Shown: positions 24,624 through 33,499, counted from the stretch's first letter. The stretch is DNA of 64,000 nt from Ramlibacter henchirensis (GCF_004682015.1 NZ_SMLM01000001.1:434001-498000), one strand, 5' to 3'. Notes: generated by a model from the letters alone, not told the origin. Numbers and translations are program-made.

Positions 24624-24789
24624 GGTGGCGTGCGGCGCCGCCAGTACATCACGACGCCCGATACGGAGCAATTACAAACGGCCCCCGCGCGCTACAAGGA
24701 CGCGGCGAACGGCGCCGCGATCGACGTCGCGGGGATACGGACGCCTTCGAAACTGCCTGCTCGGATCCTGATTCCACAAAGGGGAAATC

Positions 24790-24987
24790 ATGCTGAGCCA
24801 GATCTTCACCAAGGCCCGTGACGCCTTGCGGTTCGCGCGAGCCAGGCGCGAATTCACCCGCCTCGATGCACAAACCTACCGGGACCTGGGGATCACCCCG
24901 TCCGAGTTCGACTCGTATTGGGCCGAGAGCCAGGGGTTGACCGAGCCGACGCGGCGACGGGTGCGATCGCTGCGTCCGGCCGCCTGA
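24790..24987 (+). CDS. DUF1127 (YjiS-like) small protein
   Basis: A 65-residue protein preceded by AAAGGGGAAATC. It has the DUF1127 pattern: a basic amphipathic helix (KARDALRFARARREF), then LDAQTYRDLGITPSEFDSY. Family members in other bacteria bind RNA and affect phosphate and carbon metabolism through post-transcriptional effects. It stands alone between a divergent GNAT gene and a LysR gene. Confidence 0.85.
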   Translation: MLSQIFTKARDALRFARARREFTRLDAQTYRDLGITPSEFDSYWAESQGLTEPTRRRVRSLRPAA

Positions 24988-25054
24988 GCCAGGGCGTCGA
25001 TTTGCCGCTGCATAATTTTCCCGGGCCCTTCGCCCGTTGCAGGCGGCCGCTGCC

Positions 25055-26005
25055 ATGGACCGACTCCAGAACATCGAGACCTTCGTGCGGGTCGCGCAGA
25101 CGCAAAGCTTCGCGGAGGCCGCGCGGCAGCTGCGCGTGGCCAAGTCGGTCGTCACGACGCGCATCAAGCAACTGGAGGAATACCTCGGCGCGCCGCTGTT
25201 CCACCGCAGCACGCGCGTCGTGCGGTTGTCCGAACTGGGACAGGCGTTCCTGGGCGATTGCATGGAGCTGGTCGGCCGCGCCAACGACGTCGTCGACCAC
25301 ATGCGCGATGCGCGCGGCAAGCCCGCGGGCACGCTGCGCGTGCATGCGCTCACCGGCTTCGTGGTGGGCCACTTCGGCGCGCTGCTGCGCGAATTCCAGA
25401 CCGCGTACCCGGACATCCGGCTCGAGCTGGTGGTGAGCGATGCGGTGGTCGACCCGGTGAAGGCCGGCGTCGATTGCGCGCTGCAGATCTTTCCCGCCGC
25501 GTCCACCGAGCTCGTCTCGCGCCCGCTGTTCGCGGTGCGGCGCGTGTTCTGCGCGACGCCCGAATACCTGGCGCAGAGCGGCATGCCCGACAACCCGCGC
25601 GACCTGCACGAGCACCGGCTGGGCCTGTACTCGGGGTATCCGACGCGCGACCGCTGGACGTTCTACGACGGCAACGGCGCCGAACTCACCACCTACCTGC
25701 AGGCCGCACTGCTCACGAACAGCGTCCACCTGCTGCGCGAGTACGCGCTGGAACACGCGGGCATTGTCTGCCTGCCGACGCTGGTGGCGGGCGAGGCGAT
25801 CCGCGAAGGGCGCCTGCAGATCGTTCTGCCGGAGTACCAGCTGTCGTCCTTCCGGTTGAGCGCGGTGTATGCGGGCACGCTGCGCAATGCCTTCAAGCTC
25901 GAGCTGTTCATCGAGCACATCCGCTCGGCGTTCACGCGCGTGCCGCCTTGGGACGCGGGGTTGATCGATGCGGGGTTGCTGCCGGAGAAGCTCATTGAGG
26001 CGTAG
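25055..26005 (+). CDS. LysR-family transcriptional regulator
   Basis: A 316-residue LysR protein. Residues 1-60 form the winged HTH (MDRLQNIETFVRVAQTQSFAEAARQL ... VVTTRIKQLEEYLG split by the turn), followed by the two-lobed effector domain with VSDAVVDPVKAGVDCALQI. The ATG at 25055 starts the standard DRLQNIETF helix; an earlier ATG at 25037 adds only MQAAAA. No divergent target gene lies upstream (the neighbour is DUF1127 on the same strand), so its regulon is probably elsewhere. Confidence 0.92.
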   Translation: MDRLQNIETFVRVAQTQSFAEAARQLRVAKSVVTTRIKQLEEYLGAPLFHRSTRVVRLSELGQAFLGDCMELVGRANDVVDHMRDARGKPAGTLRVHALTGFVVGHFGALLREFQTAYPDIRLELVVSDAVVDPVKAGVDCALQIFPAASTELVSRPLFAVRRVFCATPEYLAQSGMPDNPRDLHEHRLGLYSGYPTRDRWTFYDGNGAELTTYLQAALLTNSVHLLREYALEHAGIVCLPTLVAGEAIREGRLQIVLPEYQLSSFRLSAVYAGTLRNAFKLELFIEHIRSAFTRVPPWDAGLIDAGLLPEKLIEA

Positions 26006-26161
26006 GTGGCGGCACATCCTGCATTGCTTGCGTTCGACCGGACACGGGGCCTGTCGCAGCGTCCATCGCCCGGAAAGAGAGGGGCAGTGGCGCCTGACGG
26101 CGTCCTGCTGCCGCGTTTCGTCGCGTCGTGCGTCCGATGTACGGAGTTGTCCCGCTGTGTT

Positions 26162-26431
26162 TTACTTTGAGCAGACCACCTTGACCGGCAGTCCGTCCTT
26201 GTAAGAGAAGTACTCAACGCAATCCTTGCCATCCCGATTGATTTGTCGCTTGCCAATGTCGCTGGCTGCGAGGAAATCCCCGATGGAGGTGCCACCATGT
26301 TGGGCCCAGTCCATGTCCTTCCACGGATAGCCCTGCAGCAAGCTGGCCACTATTCGAATCACGAGGTAGGCGCCAATCAGAGCAATGACCACAGCCGGCA
26401 CTGCCAGCATCGTTCGCTTCACCTTGCCCAT
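26162..26431 (-). CDS. Small membrane protein after an Rhs remnant, candidate orphan immunity protein
   Basis: An 89-residue protein with one strong membrane helix (residues 8-32) and a C-terminal soluble part with paired features DGKDCVEYF and VKVVCSK. It lies directly downstream of a decayed Rhs tip, the position where immunity genes are found, and the frame continues upstream into the Rhs remnant. No strong ribosome site precedes the ATG at 26431. I do not recognise the family; the immunity role rests on position and membrane location. Confidence 0.5.
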   Translation of the reverse strand: MGKVKRTMLAVPAVVIALIGAYLVIRIVASLLQGYPWKDMDWAQHGGTSIGDFLAASDIGKRQINRDGKDCVEYFSYKDGLPVKVVCSK

Positions 26432-26439
26432 GGTGGTGC

Positions 26440-26760
26440 ACTTAATGCCGTAGGCGGATGAAGTCGGCGCTCGGCTCGCTCCTGAAAACACGCTGCCCCG
26501 CGCGTTGTGCAAGTACCGCGCCGTCACCGGTTCGTTGTTCTGCGCGCTGCGCACCTTGGAAAGCCGATTGGCCACGTCGTACTCGAACTCGTGCAGGCCG
26601 GCACTGGTGAGCGAGCCGTTGGCGTCCAGCGTGTACGTGACCGTGACGCCAGCCGTCGACATCGTGGCCGGTGTTGGTGATTTCGGTCGTCTGCCTCAAG
26701 GCCGAGCAGACCGTTGCTGGCCGCATCGACGTTCATCACCTGGCGGGTCGTCCGGGTGAG
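26440..26760 (-). pseudogene. Decayed Rhs/YD-repeat remnant with two frameshifts
   Basis: Pieces of a YD-repeat core are readable in three frames: QTTEITNTGH, then STAGVTVTYTLDANGSLTS, EFEYDVANRLSKV and TARYLHNAR, then GQRVFRSEPSADF before a stop. The frame changes near 26660 (CACG-ATG) and near 26490 (within a GGGG run). The order is that of the 3' part of an Rhs core, without its hyperconserved end or toxin tip. It marks an old cassette of the Rhs locus to the right. Confidence 0.7.
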
Positions 26761-26830
26761 GCAGTCTGCACGAACTCGCCTGTGCGACATGGCACTTTGA
26801 CATCGGCCCGTGAACGACCTGGAGACCAAC

Positions 26831-27322
26831 TCACCTCTGATCGATATTGAACCGGTACTTGGTCGTTTCGTTCGCGTCAGCTGGAAACTCGCCGCTCTCC
26901 ACACGCCGGGTTTTCAGAGCACCATTCTCAAAACGTAAGTTCGCTCTGTACGAAGTAGCTGCATCCCCCCCGCTGATTTGCAATATGAATGAGCGGGGCG
27001 TCTTCCCAATAAGTCGAATGGTTCTCGGCTCCGCCAGGTCCGCAAATGCCGAGAGCGGGACGATCTGCCGCTTACCCCCTTGCTCCACCATGATGCCGCC
27101 AATGCTCTCCTTCGAACAGGTATTTTCTACGCCCCATCCATAGGCAGTGCGGTCGAACAGACACGGCGGGTCCTTCAGCACAGTGACGCGCGCGGTCACA
27201 TTGCTCTCAGGTAACGAAGCCTCCAATACTTTGATTGACACCGCGGATTGACCCGTCGCTGCAATCGTAGTCCACCACAGGCAGGCTCCAATAAAAGGCG
27301 GAAGCAACTCGTTGGATTTCAC
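26831..27322 (-). CDS. Exported candidate immunity protein for the DUF2778-like toxin tip
   Basis: A 163-residue protein starting with ATGA overlap on the stop of the upstream toxin-like frame. The N-terminus (PPFIGACLWWTTIAATGQS) is a signal peptide; the mature part is predicted beta-rich with one Cys pair (CLFDRTAYGWGVENTC). No known enzyme motif is present. Tight coupling to a periplasm-acting toxin and export to the periplasm together suggest that it neutralises that toxin. Base composition is less GC-rich than the housekeeping neighbours. Confidence 0.65.
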   Translation of the reverse strand: MKSNELLPPFIGACLWWTTIAATGQSAVSIKVLEASLPESNVTARVTVLKDPPCLFDRTAYGWGVENTCSKESIGGIMVEQGGKRQIVPLSAFADLAEPRTIRLIGKTPRSFILQISGGDAATSYRANLRFENGALKTRRVESGEFPADANETTKYRFNIDQR

Positions 27323-27801
27323 GGCATGACCTCCACGATCTCTCCTTGCGGTATTTGCGTGCGATTCGGCGGCAAGATGATGCAGCCTCTCGATGCATCA
27401 TTTGCGCGATTGTTCCCGTGGGCGCGGAAAGAGTCGCAATCACGACCCGTGCCATGGCATGAATTTCCAGGTAACGGGACGAGGTTGATTGTGTTCATAC
27501 CAGTGTTGCGGCTGTTGTAGGTAGTCCCCCACTCCCACTTTCCGGTTGGGATCGGACCAAGGTTCGGTAGGTGCTGTGCTGCCGGATTGTTTCGACCAGC
27601 ACCGCCCAGCCAATACGGCAATTCGGTTAAAGCAAAGGCCGCCACTTGGCAGGACAGCAGCCGCGTGTAGACCTCGTCGGTCGGCGGCTGATCACGCATC
27701 TGGAGCACGTACCAAACCAAGTGAATGAGTACGCCCACCAGCCAAGCGATGAGCGTCCACCAGTAAATGCGCTGCGGCCGCTTCATGTTGTCCTCTTTCA
27801 T
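27319..27801 (-). CDS. Chimeric frame: membrane immunity-like head fused to a DUF2778/L,D-transpeptidase-like toxin tip
   Basis: A 160-residue frame that looks like two proteins joined. Residues 1-67 carry two or three membrane helices (WWTLIAWLVGVLIHLVWYVL; LSCQVAAFALTELPYWLG) and begin with an ATGA overlap on the stop of the decayed toxin gene before it, as an immunity gene would. From residue 68 the sequence changes to NNPAAQHLPNLGPIPTGKW and FRAHGNNRANDASRGCIIL, the His...Ser-x-Gly-Cys signature of YkuD/DUF2778 cell-wall enzymes such as the T6SS effector Tlde1. The junction YWLG-GAGRNNP may mark recombination of a new toxin tip into an old immunity gene. Whether the product is made or active is unknown. 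Confidence 0.6.
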   Translation of the reverse strand: MKEDNMKRPQRIYWWTLIAWLVGVLIHLVWYVLQMRDQPPTDEVYTRLLSCQVAAFALTELPYWLGGAGRNNPAAQHLPNLGPIPTGKWEWGTTYNSRNTGMNTINLVPLPGNSCHGTGRDCDSFRAHGNNRANDASRGCIILPPNRTQIPQGEIVEVMP

Positions 27802-28318
27802 GGCACGTTCGGCGGGTTGAATGGCCTCAGAGCATCCACCAGGCCTTGAGGCAGCGAACCCCCTTGCGGAACGTAGTACGTCGTCGCACCTGGCGCGCGC
27901 ATCGCATCACGCGCCGCCCCTCCGGGGAAGGGCCACATACCAGTGTTCACGCCACCAGCACGCAGCGCCGAGTCGGTGCGCACAGCGCAGTTGTCGGGGA
28001 TGCCAACACAGTTTTTTGCAGCCGTTGCCAGACAGGTTGTCGAGCGCAGCCTGGTCCTGCGCGGGCGTGCGCGGAATGAAAGTGGATCGTCTGATCGCGG
28101 TACTGCGCTTGGTCTGTGATGTACGACAGCGGTCCGCTTCCTAGCCCAGCGTTGTTGCCGTAGCTAAACATTCCCGAGCCTGTGACGCCTACGCCCGTGT
28201 GGCCAAACGGATTCGACCTCTCACGCGAACCTCCGGTGACCACAACGAAGTCAAGGCCCGTGGGATCAATGCGACTCAGGGGGTTCCCACCGACATAGGA
28301 GAACTCATTTGATAGCCT
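27798..28318 (-). pseudogene. Displaced Rhs tip with permuted NlpC/P60-like toxin domain, frameshifted
   Basis: It starts inside an Rhs hyperconserved end (EFSYVGGNPLSRIDPTGL) and continues into a toxin domain with PFGHTGVGVTG and, about 70 codons later, PDNCAVRTDSALRAGG, the His-then-Cys order of circularly permuted papain-like (NlpC/P60-type) enzymes. Two single-base insertions break the frame: a TTT run at about 28079-28081 and an A6 run at about 28013-28018. Removing one base in each gives a continuous frame to the stop at 27798. There is no start of its own, as expected for an orphan tip; the 5' end overlaps the immunity gene upstream. Confidence 0.65.
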
Positions 28319-28790
28319 GATCGCGCCGCAGTCGCTGCACTGATGCTCTACCCTCATCGTGTCGGATGAAGAGGATTTCTAGTTGATATCTTTCTGCAAG
28401 AGCGCGCACAACACAGATCGCGCGGTCCCGCCCGACTTTGTCCCGGCATTCATCCGCACCTTGAAGCTCAAGAAAGAAGTCGACCTTTCTCCTCACTGCT
28501 TCGCTTTCTTTCCAAGAGCGCAAATAGCTGTAATCTGAGACGTAGAAGAAGTATGCAAGCGCTAGCCCAGACAATTTATTGCGATCAATGCGATGCCTCG
28601 TACGGATCACGTCGCATGTCTCATCTAGGCAGTACTCAGCCCAGTTCAGCCCTTTAGCGTGACCTAGCTTGGCAGGACCCTCAGGTATGGCACGTAACTC
28701 GTCCTCATATGCCGACTCACCCGACGCGAATACGCCAATCTGCGTCCAGGACAACCATACCAGGATGAGAGTCCGAAGAATCCTAATCAT
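28305..28790 (-). CDS. Exported candidate immunity protein for the M15-like Rhs toxin
   Basis: A 161-residue protein beginning 14 bp after the rhs stop codon. Residues 1-22 (MIRILRTLILVWLSWTQIG) form a Sec signal peptide ending near FASGES; the mature part is mostly helical with six Cys, four of them as C..C pairs (YCLDETC; ADECRDKVGRDRAIC), suiting the oxidising periplasm. A longer in-frame start at 28850 would lie inside rhs. Position and localisation fit neutralisation of a cell-wall-cutting toxin. Its last codons run over the beginning of the displaced Rhs remnant, so the C-terminus may have been altered by recombination. Confidence 0.7.
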   Translation of the reverse strand: MIRILRTLILVWLSWTQIGVFASGESAYEDELRAIPEGPAKLGHAKGLNWAEYCLDETCDVIRTRHRIDRNKLSGLALAYFFYVSDYSYLRSWKESEAVRRKVDFFLELQGADECRDKVGRDRAICVVRALAERYQLEILFIRHDEGRASVQRLRRDQAIK

Positions 28791-28804
28791 CGTGGGCCTC
28801 GATG

Positions 28805-31800
28805 TCACAACGCAGGGACGCCATTTCCTGGTGTGAGTTGGAAGTGCCAATGATCTCGGTTTGGATTGTTCGGGAACGTTTCAAAATGGCCCGCTCCGAA
28901 TCCGCACGCCTTGGCACACATTTTCGCATCTGCGTCGGTGACCCCTTTGTTTGATTTTGGACCAGCGATATCGCAGGCCTCGCCCTTGTAGTGGTGCGAT
29001 TTGGAGGAGTGACCTCCTTTTTCCGCGCCTCCAGTCGCGAGCAGATTCAGATTCAAATTGCCTGTAGTTCCCTTGAGGCAGGTTTCGAGGCAAACCAGCG
29101 CCGCAAACGTTTCTCCCTCTGGTGGCACCGTTGCGGGAGGTGGCTTATTAAACTCAAGCAATCCAGTGGGGTCAGTTGCCATCAGAGGCGAGTTCCGGAC
29201 ATAGCTGAATCTGTTCCATCCCCCTCGCAAGCCAATCGGATCCGGCTGCGTGTATCGCGCGCCATCTCTCGGGCTGTAGGACCGGAAGTAGTTGTAGTGC
29301 AGCCCCGACTCCCGATCCGCATACTGGCCCGGGTACCTGAGATTGAAGACGACATCCGGCACGTTGGTCGTGAACCCCTCCGACGGATGCGCGAACCTGT
29401 GCGCCGCCCTCCTCGGCTCCTCGTCGCCGAACGCGCTGAACTTCCATTGCCAGACCGGCCGGCCGCTGCTGTCGGTCAGGCGCCTGGGCGTGTTCAGGTG
29501 GTCGGCATGCACCGCGAAGATCGAGCCGTTGATGATGGCCGCCACCGGCATGGGGCCGCGTGGAGTGGGCAGCCAGACGTAGTTGGTGGAGCCGGTGCTG
29601 TGCGCCCCGCCGGTGCCGATCTCGGACAGCAATGAGCCGTCCTCGTCGTAGACGTAGGCGAAACCGAGCTGGTCGGCCTCCTGGGTCTTCGGGCTGAACA
29701 TGCGCGAGAAGAACGTCACGATCGATTTCAGCAGCCCCTCGTCCTGTTCTACCGGGATGACATAGGCCGGGTCGGTCTTGAAGACGCGCTGCCCCAGCGC
29801 GTTGTGGGCATAGCGCGTCACCGGCGCTGTATCGCCGCTGCCGGCGGCCATCGAGGACAGCCGCCCCTCGGCGTCGTAGGCGTAGTGGCGCAGCCCGTCG
29901 CTGGTGAGGTCACCGTTGGCGTTGTAGCCATACGTGACCACCGCGGACACGGTGCCCGCAGTTCCGCTCGCCGTATGAGCGAACCCCAGAAGGCGGTTGC
30001 CGTCGCCATCGACGGTGTACTCGCGCTTCTGGATGTCGGCGCCTTCGGTCATGACGGAGCGCAGGCGGTTACCGTTGGCGTCGTAGCTGAAGGTCGTGTT
30101 CGCGGAGGCATTTCCGAAACTCGTGATGCGACCCACCGCGTCGTAAGCCACGGAGAAGGGAATAGTCACGAAGCTGATGCCGGTGCCGAGCGGGTCGCTG
30201 CCGGCGGGCTGGCCGAGTTGCTGAGCAAGGCTGGTGATGCGGCCGGCCGCGTCGTAGCCATAGCTGGAGATCTCGGTCGCGGTCACGCGTCCGGCCGTGT
30301 CGTAGCTGCGGCTGGCAGCCAGGGGAGCGGCAAAGGCCCAGGTCCAGCCGGTGGGCAGGCCCAGGGCGTTCCAGGTGATCCCGTTCACCAGTGGCGAGCC
30401 GTTCCAGTCCAGGCCGATGAGCTGCCCCGCTGGCGAGTAACGGTACTTCAGTTGCCCGCCCGTCGGATACGTGAGCGAGTCCGGCAGGCCTTGGGCGTTG
30501 TACGAATAGCCAGCGGTAAAGGTGCCGACGTTCGGCATGGTTTGCACCTTCCGGGTGACGCGCCCGAAGATGTCGCGCTGCCACTTCGTGGTGCCGCTGC
30601 GATCCTGCACCTCGCTCAGATGGCCGCGGCTCGCGTTCACCGTGCCGGGGGCGTCGAAGTCGGGACCGGTCAGGTCGTACCGCAGCAGGGTGGCGGCGCC
30701 ATCTGCAAAGGTCAGTTGGGTCGGCCGTCCCAGCCCATCTCGCTGAATGGTGGTGACCTGGCCCAGCGCGTCCGTGATTTCCGTCGGCAGGCCCGCGGCG
30801 TCGTGGCGGGTCGCGCGCGATCCGATGTCGGCGCTGCTCTCGCCCGTGGCCTCGCCGAATGCGTTGCGCGCGTAGGTCGTGGTCGCGCCCTTGAAATCGG
30901 CGGCAGCCGTGATGCCGTCCAGGGCGTCGTACGCCAGGGTCGCGCGAGCATTCGCTGCATCGGTGACGGCGATGACTCTGCGCAGGCCGTCGATCGAATA
31001 GCTGGTGCTCTGACCCAGTCCGTTCGTCTGGCGGCTCAGGTCCGCATTGGCGTCGTAGCCGAACCCAAGGCTCTGGTTGCCGCCGAGCGTTTCGTTGGCG
31101 ACGCGGTTGACCGCATTGATGGTGCGGGCCAGCTGCCACACGAGGTTGCCGGCGGCGTCGCGAAGCTGCTCGCTCGTGCGGTTGCCCATCGCGTCGAGCA
31201 CGTAGACACCGTTCGCCCCCCGGTTGTCCGACCAGCCCACCAGACGGCGCGCGGTGTCATGGCGAAATGCGATCTGGTGACCGTTCGGCAAACGCACGGA
31301 CTCGAGCAGCCCGGTCGACGCATAGGCGTAGGTGGTGCGCTCGCCGGCGCGATCGGCGCTCAGCAATCGCCCGCGCGAGTCATAGGCGTAGCTCGTGAAC
31401 AGACCATTCGGCGCCGTGCGGCTGAGAACTCGGCCGCCCGCGTCGTGCGTGTAGCGTGTCAGTTGCCCCAGCGGATTGGTCTCGACCTCGAGGTTGCCAA
31501 CGCCGTCGTACGCGTATTGCCATGTCCTGTTGTTGGGGTCGGTCGCGCTCGTGACGAGCCCCTGGGCATTCCACGTCCAGGACCAGGTTCGCGCCGCGCC
31601 CGTGCCGGTGTCGGCCACGGTTTCGGTGAGCTTGTTGCCGGCCTGGTCGTACGTGAAGGTGGTGCTGCGGCCCGGCCCCCGGATTTGCAGAGGCAACCGG
31701 TAGTTCGGATGCCACTGGGTCTCGGTGGTCCGGGCCTCGGGCCGGCCCGATGCGCGAGTCACCGAGACCGGCAGGCGCCGGCTGGCTTCCCAGGTGTAGA

Positions 31801-33499
31801 AGGTTTGAATCCCCAGGTAGTCCGTTTCGGAGGCAAGGAAGCCATTCGCGTCCTGCACGCGGCTCGCGGCATCGTCACTGCGCCCGGTGGGCTGCGTAGC
31901 GCCCGTGACCACGAGCTTGCCGTGCGCCGTGCCGTAGCTGAAGGTCCGCTGGGTCCCCAGCGGATCCGTGACAGTCGCGAAGCCATTGCCATAAGCGACG
32001 GAGTGCAGGTCCGCTCCCTGTGCATGCTGGGTGCTGATCGCGCGACCCAGGCCGTCGTAGGCAAAGCTCGCCAGCCGCACGCCCGATTCGTCGATGCCCG
32101 TGAGCAACTGTGGATAGGCCGCGTTGTCGTAGCGATAGGTTCGGGCATCGGCACCCGCAGCGCCGCCGATCACGGCCGTCAGGCGAGCGCCCGGCGACGT
32201 GCTTTCGTAGTGGTACAGGATGGCCTGTTCATCGGGGGCGGTGATGCCGGAGAGCTGGCCGGCCGCGTTGTACGCGAAGAGGAGCGATCGTCCGAACTGG
32301 TTGGTGACGGCGATCAGCAAGCCCGGCGCAGGTGCAACGTTGGGCGGCGTGCTGCTCGTGCTGTACGTGTAGGTCCTCACCCAGCCATTGCGCTGCGTTA
32401 CCGATAGCAGGCGCCCCTTTGCGTCGAATTGGAAGGTGCTGTCGTCGTCATGCCGGCGGTACAGCAGGCCCGAGTCGGTGAGCGTCAGCGTGTCGGCCGC
32501 GTCGAGCGAGAGCCAGTTGCCCGTGACGGGGTCCTTCTGGAAGCTGCGCGCGGTTCCGTCCCCGAACACGACTTCAGCCGTGATGCCTGAATAGCCCACC
32601 GGCCCGCATGCGCCCGCATCGATGGTGCGAACGCCGAAGATCGTCCCCACGTGGGCGCCGTTCAGGTACTTGTGGATCTTGCAGTAGTCGCCCGTCGGGA
32701 GATAAGCGCCTGCGTTCGGCTCGCTTCCGTCGTGCATCTGGGCCACCCACGCGGGATCGAGCGAACCGGCATACAGCTGGCACGCCTGCAGGCGCGCGGC
32801 GGCCTTGAATCCGCGCGCCTGCGGCGGCACGAAATAGCGTGTGGCGCAGTCCACGGCGGGCGGGCTCTGTCGGACGAACACCGCGTGGTTGTGCGACCAG
32901 GTCCGCCCCAGCCCCGCATCCTGTGCGGCGGCCGGTCCCAGGCCGCGGCTGCTCTTGAAGGTCCGCACCAGATGCAGCGGATCGGCGCCCGAGTCGCTGT
33001 AGTCGTGCTCGTGCTGCAGCTTCTCGCCGGTGGCGGGCACGATCGGGTTGCCTGCGCACATGCCGGCCTGTGAAGGGCCGCCCGCCTCCGGTTCGGGCGT
33101 GTTGCCGGATGCGCACAGGCCGTTCTGCGAGCACAGGCTCAGGCCCCAGGTGGCGCTGAAGCTGCTCCAGATCGGGCTGCCGGCGTTGCGATAGTTCCAG
33201 CTGACGAAACATGTGGTCGGGGTGACGAGCGTGGCCACGTGCCCGGCATAGACGGCCGAGTAGCGGTCGCAATTCGGATGGACGGCCGCGGCGCCCTGGC
33301 AGGCTTCCTGCGGTGTGGAGTACCACGGCTGGGCCTCGTCGTTGCACATGGCCGGATTGGTCGTCTCGTTATTGCCATACGCCGGCACGGTGACGCGGTA
33401 CTTCTCGGCCGCAACGGCACTGCCTGCAGTGCTACCCAACAGCACGAAGAACGCGGCCATTTCCATGCATCGCCGCGCGAACGCTCTCCACTGGTCCAT
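28805..33499 (-). CDS. Sec-exported Rhs/YD-repeat protein with C-terminal M15-peptidase-like toxin domain
   Basis: A 1564-residue polymorphic-toxin protein. A signal peptide (1-30, ending AVAAEK) is followed by an N-terminal region with a DUF6531-like segment (CAGNPIVPATGEKLQ, about 153-167), more than 25 YD repeats and the hyperconserved Rhs core HADHLNTPRRLTD ... SGLHYNYFRSY ... DPIGLRGG. The variable tip starts after DPTGL (residue 1447). Its 117 residues contain SHHYKGEACDIA (His1502/1503, Asp1510) and DHWHFQL (His1550, His1552), matching zinc ligands of M15/hedgehog-type peptidoglycan peptidases. RBS AGGAGG precedes the ATG. No PAAR or VgrG lies nearby, so export by T6SS is not supported; Sec plus surface display is more likely. 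Immunity candidate follows at once. Confidence 0.88.
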   Translation of the reverse strand: MDQWRAFARRCMEMAAFFVLLGSTAGSAVAAEKYRVTVPAYGNNETTNPAMCNDEAQPWYSTPQEACQGAAAVHPNCDRYSAVYAGHVATLVTPTTCFVSWNYRNAGSPIWSSFSATWGLSLCSQNGLCASGNTPEPEAGGPSQAGMCAGNPIVPATGEKLQHEHDYSDSGADPLHLVRTFKSSRGLGPAAAQDAGLGRTWSHNHAVFVRQSPPAVDCATRYFVPPQARGFKAAARLQACQLYAGSLDPAWVAQMHDGSEPNAGAYLPTGDYCKIHKYLNGAHVGTIFGVRTIDAGACGPVGYSGITAEVVFGDGTARSFQKDPVTGNWLSLDAADTLTLTDSGLLYRRHDDDSTFQFDAKGRLLSVTQRNGWVRTYTYSTSSTPPNVAPAPGLLIAVTNQFGRSLLFAYNAAGQLSGITAPDEQAILYHYESTSPGARLTAVIGGAAGADARTYRYDNAAYPQLLTGIDESGVRLASFAYDGLGRAISTQHAQGADLHSVAYGNGFATVTDPLGTQRTFSYGTAHGKLVVTGATQPTGRSDDAASRVQDANGFLASETDYLGIQTFYTWEASRRLPVSVTRASGRPEARTTETQWHPNYRLPLQIRGPGRSTTFTYDQAGNKLTETVADTGTGAARTWSWTWNAQGLVTSATDPNNRTWQYAYDGVGNLEVETNPLGQLTRYTHDAGGRVLSRTAPNGLFTSYAYDSRGRLLSADRAGERTTYAYASTGLLESVRLPNGHQIAFRHDTARRLVGWSDNRGANGVYVLDAMGNRTSEQLRDAAGNLVWQLARTINAVNRVANETLGGNQSLGFGYDANADLSRQTNGLGQSTSYSIDGLRRVIAVTDAANARATLAYDALDGITAAADFKGATTTYARNAFGEATGESSADIGSRATRHDAAGLPTEITDALGQVTTIQRDGLGRPTQLTFADGAATLLRYDLTGPDFDAPGTVNASRGHLSEVQDRSGTTKWQRDIFGRVTRKVQTMPNVGTFTAGYSYNAQGLPDSLTYPTGGQLKYRYSPAGQLIGLDWNGSPLVNGITWNALGLPTGWTWAFAAPLAASRSYDTAGRVTATEISSYGYDAAGRITSLAQQLGQPAGSDPLGTGISFVTIPFSVAYDAVGRITSFGNASANTTFSYDANGNRLRSVMTEGADIQKREYTVDGDGNRLLGFAHTASGTAGTVSAVVTYGYNANGDLTSDGLRHYAYDAEGRLSSMAAGSGDTAPVTRYAHNALGQRVFKTDPAYVIPVEQDEGLLKSIVTFFSRMFSPKTQEADQLGFAYVYDEDGSLLSEIGTGGAHSTGSTNYVWLPTPRGPMPVAAIINGSIFAVHADHLNTPRRLTDSSGRPVWQWKFSAFGDEEPRRAAHRFAHPSEGFTTNVPDVVFNLRYPGQYADRESGLHYNYFRSYSPRDGARYTQPDPIGLRGGWNRFSYVRNSPLMATDPTGLLEFNKPPPATVPPEGETFAALVCLETCLKGTTGNLNLNLLATGGAEKGGHSSKSHHYKGEACDIAGPKSNKGVTDADAKMCAKACGFGAGHFETFPNNPNRDHWHFQLTPGNGVPAL

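Noticed and set aside
29804..32407. Plus-strand open frame of 867 codons antisense to rhs
   Set aside because: Repetitive Val/Gly/Ala product is the complement of YD repeats; no start signal and no family resemblance.
28805..33499. Repeat structure that might be taken for CRISPR or tandem DNA repeats
   Set aside because: The periodicity is that of degenerate YD protein repeats of variable length; there are no identical direct repeats with spacers.
28805..33499. Type VI secretion effector assignment for the Rhs protein
   Set aside because: There is no PAAR, VgrG or chaperone gene, and the N-terminus is a Sec signal peptide.
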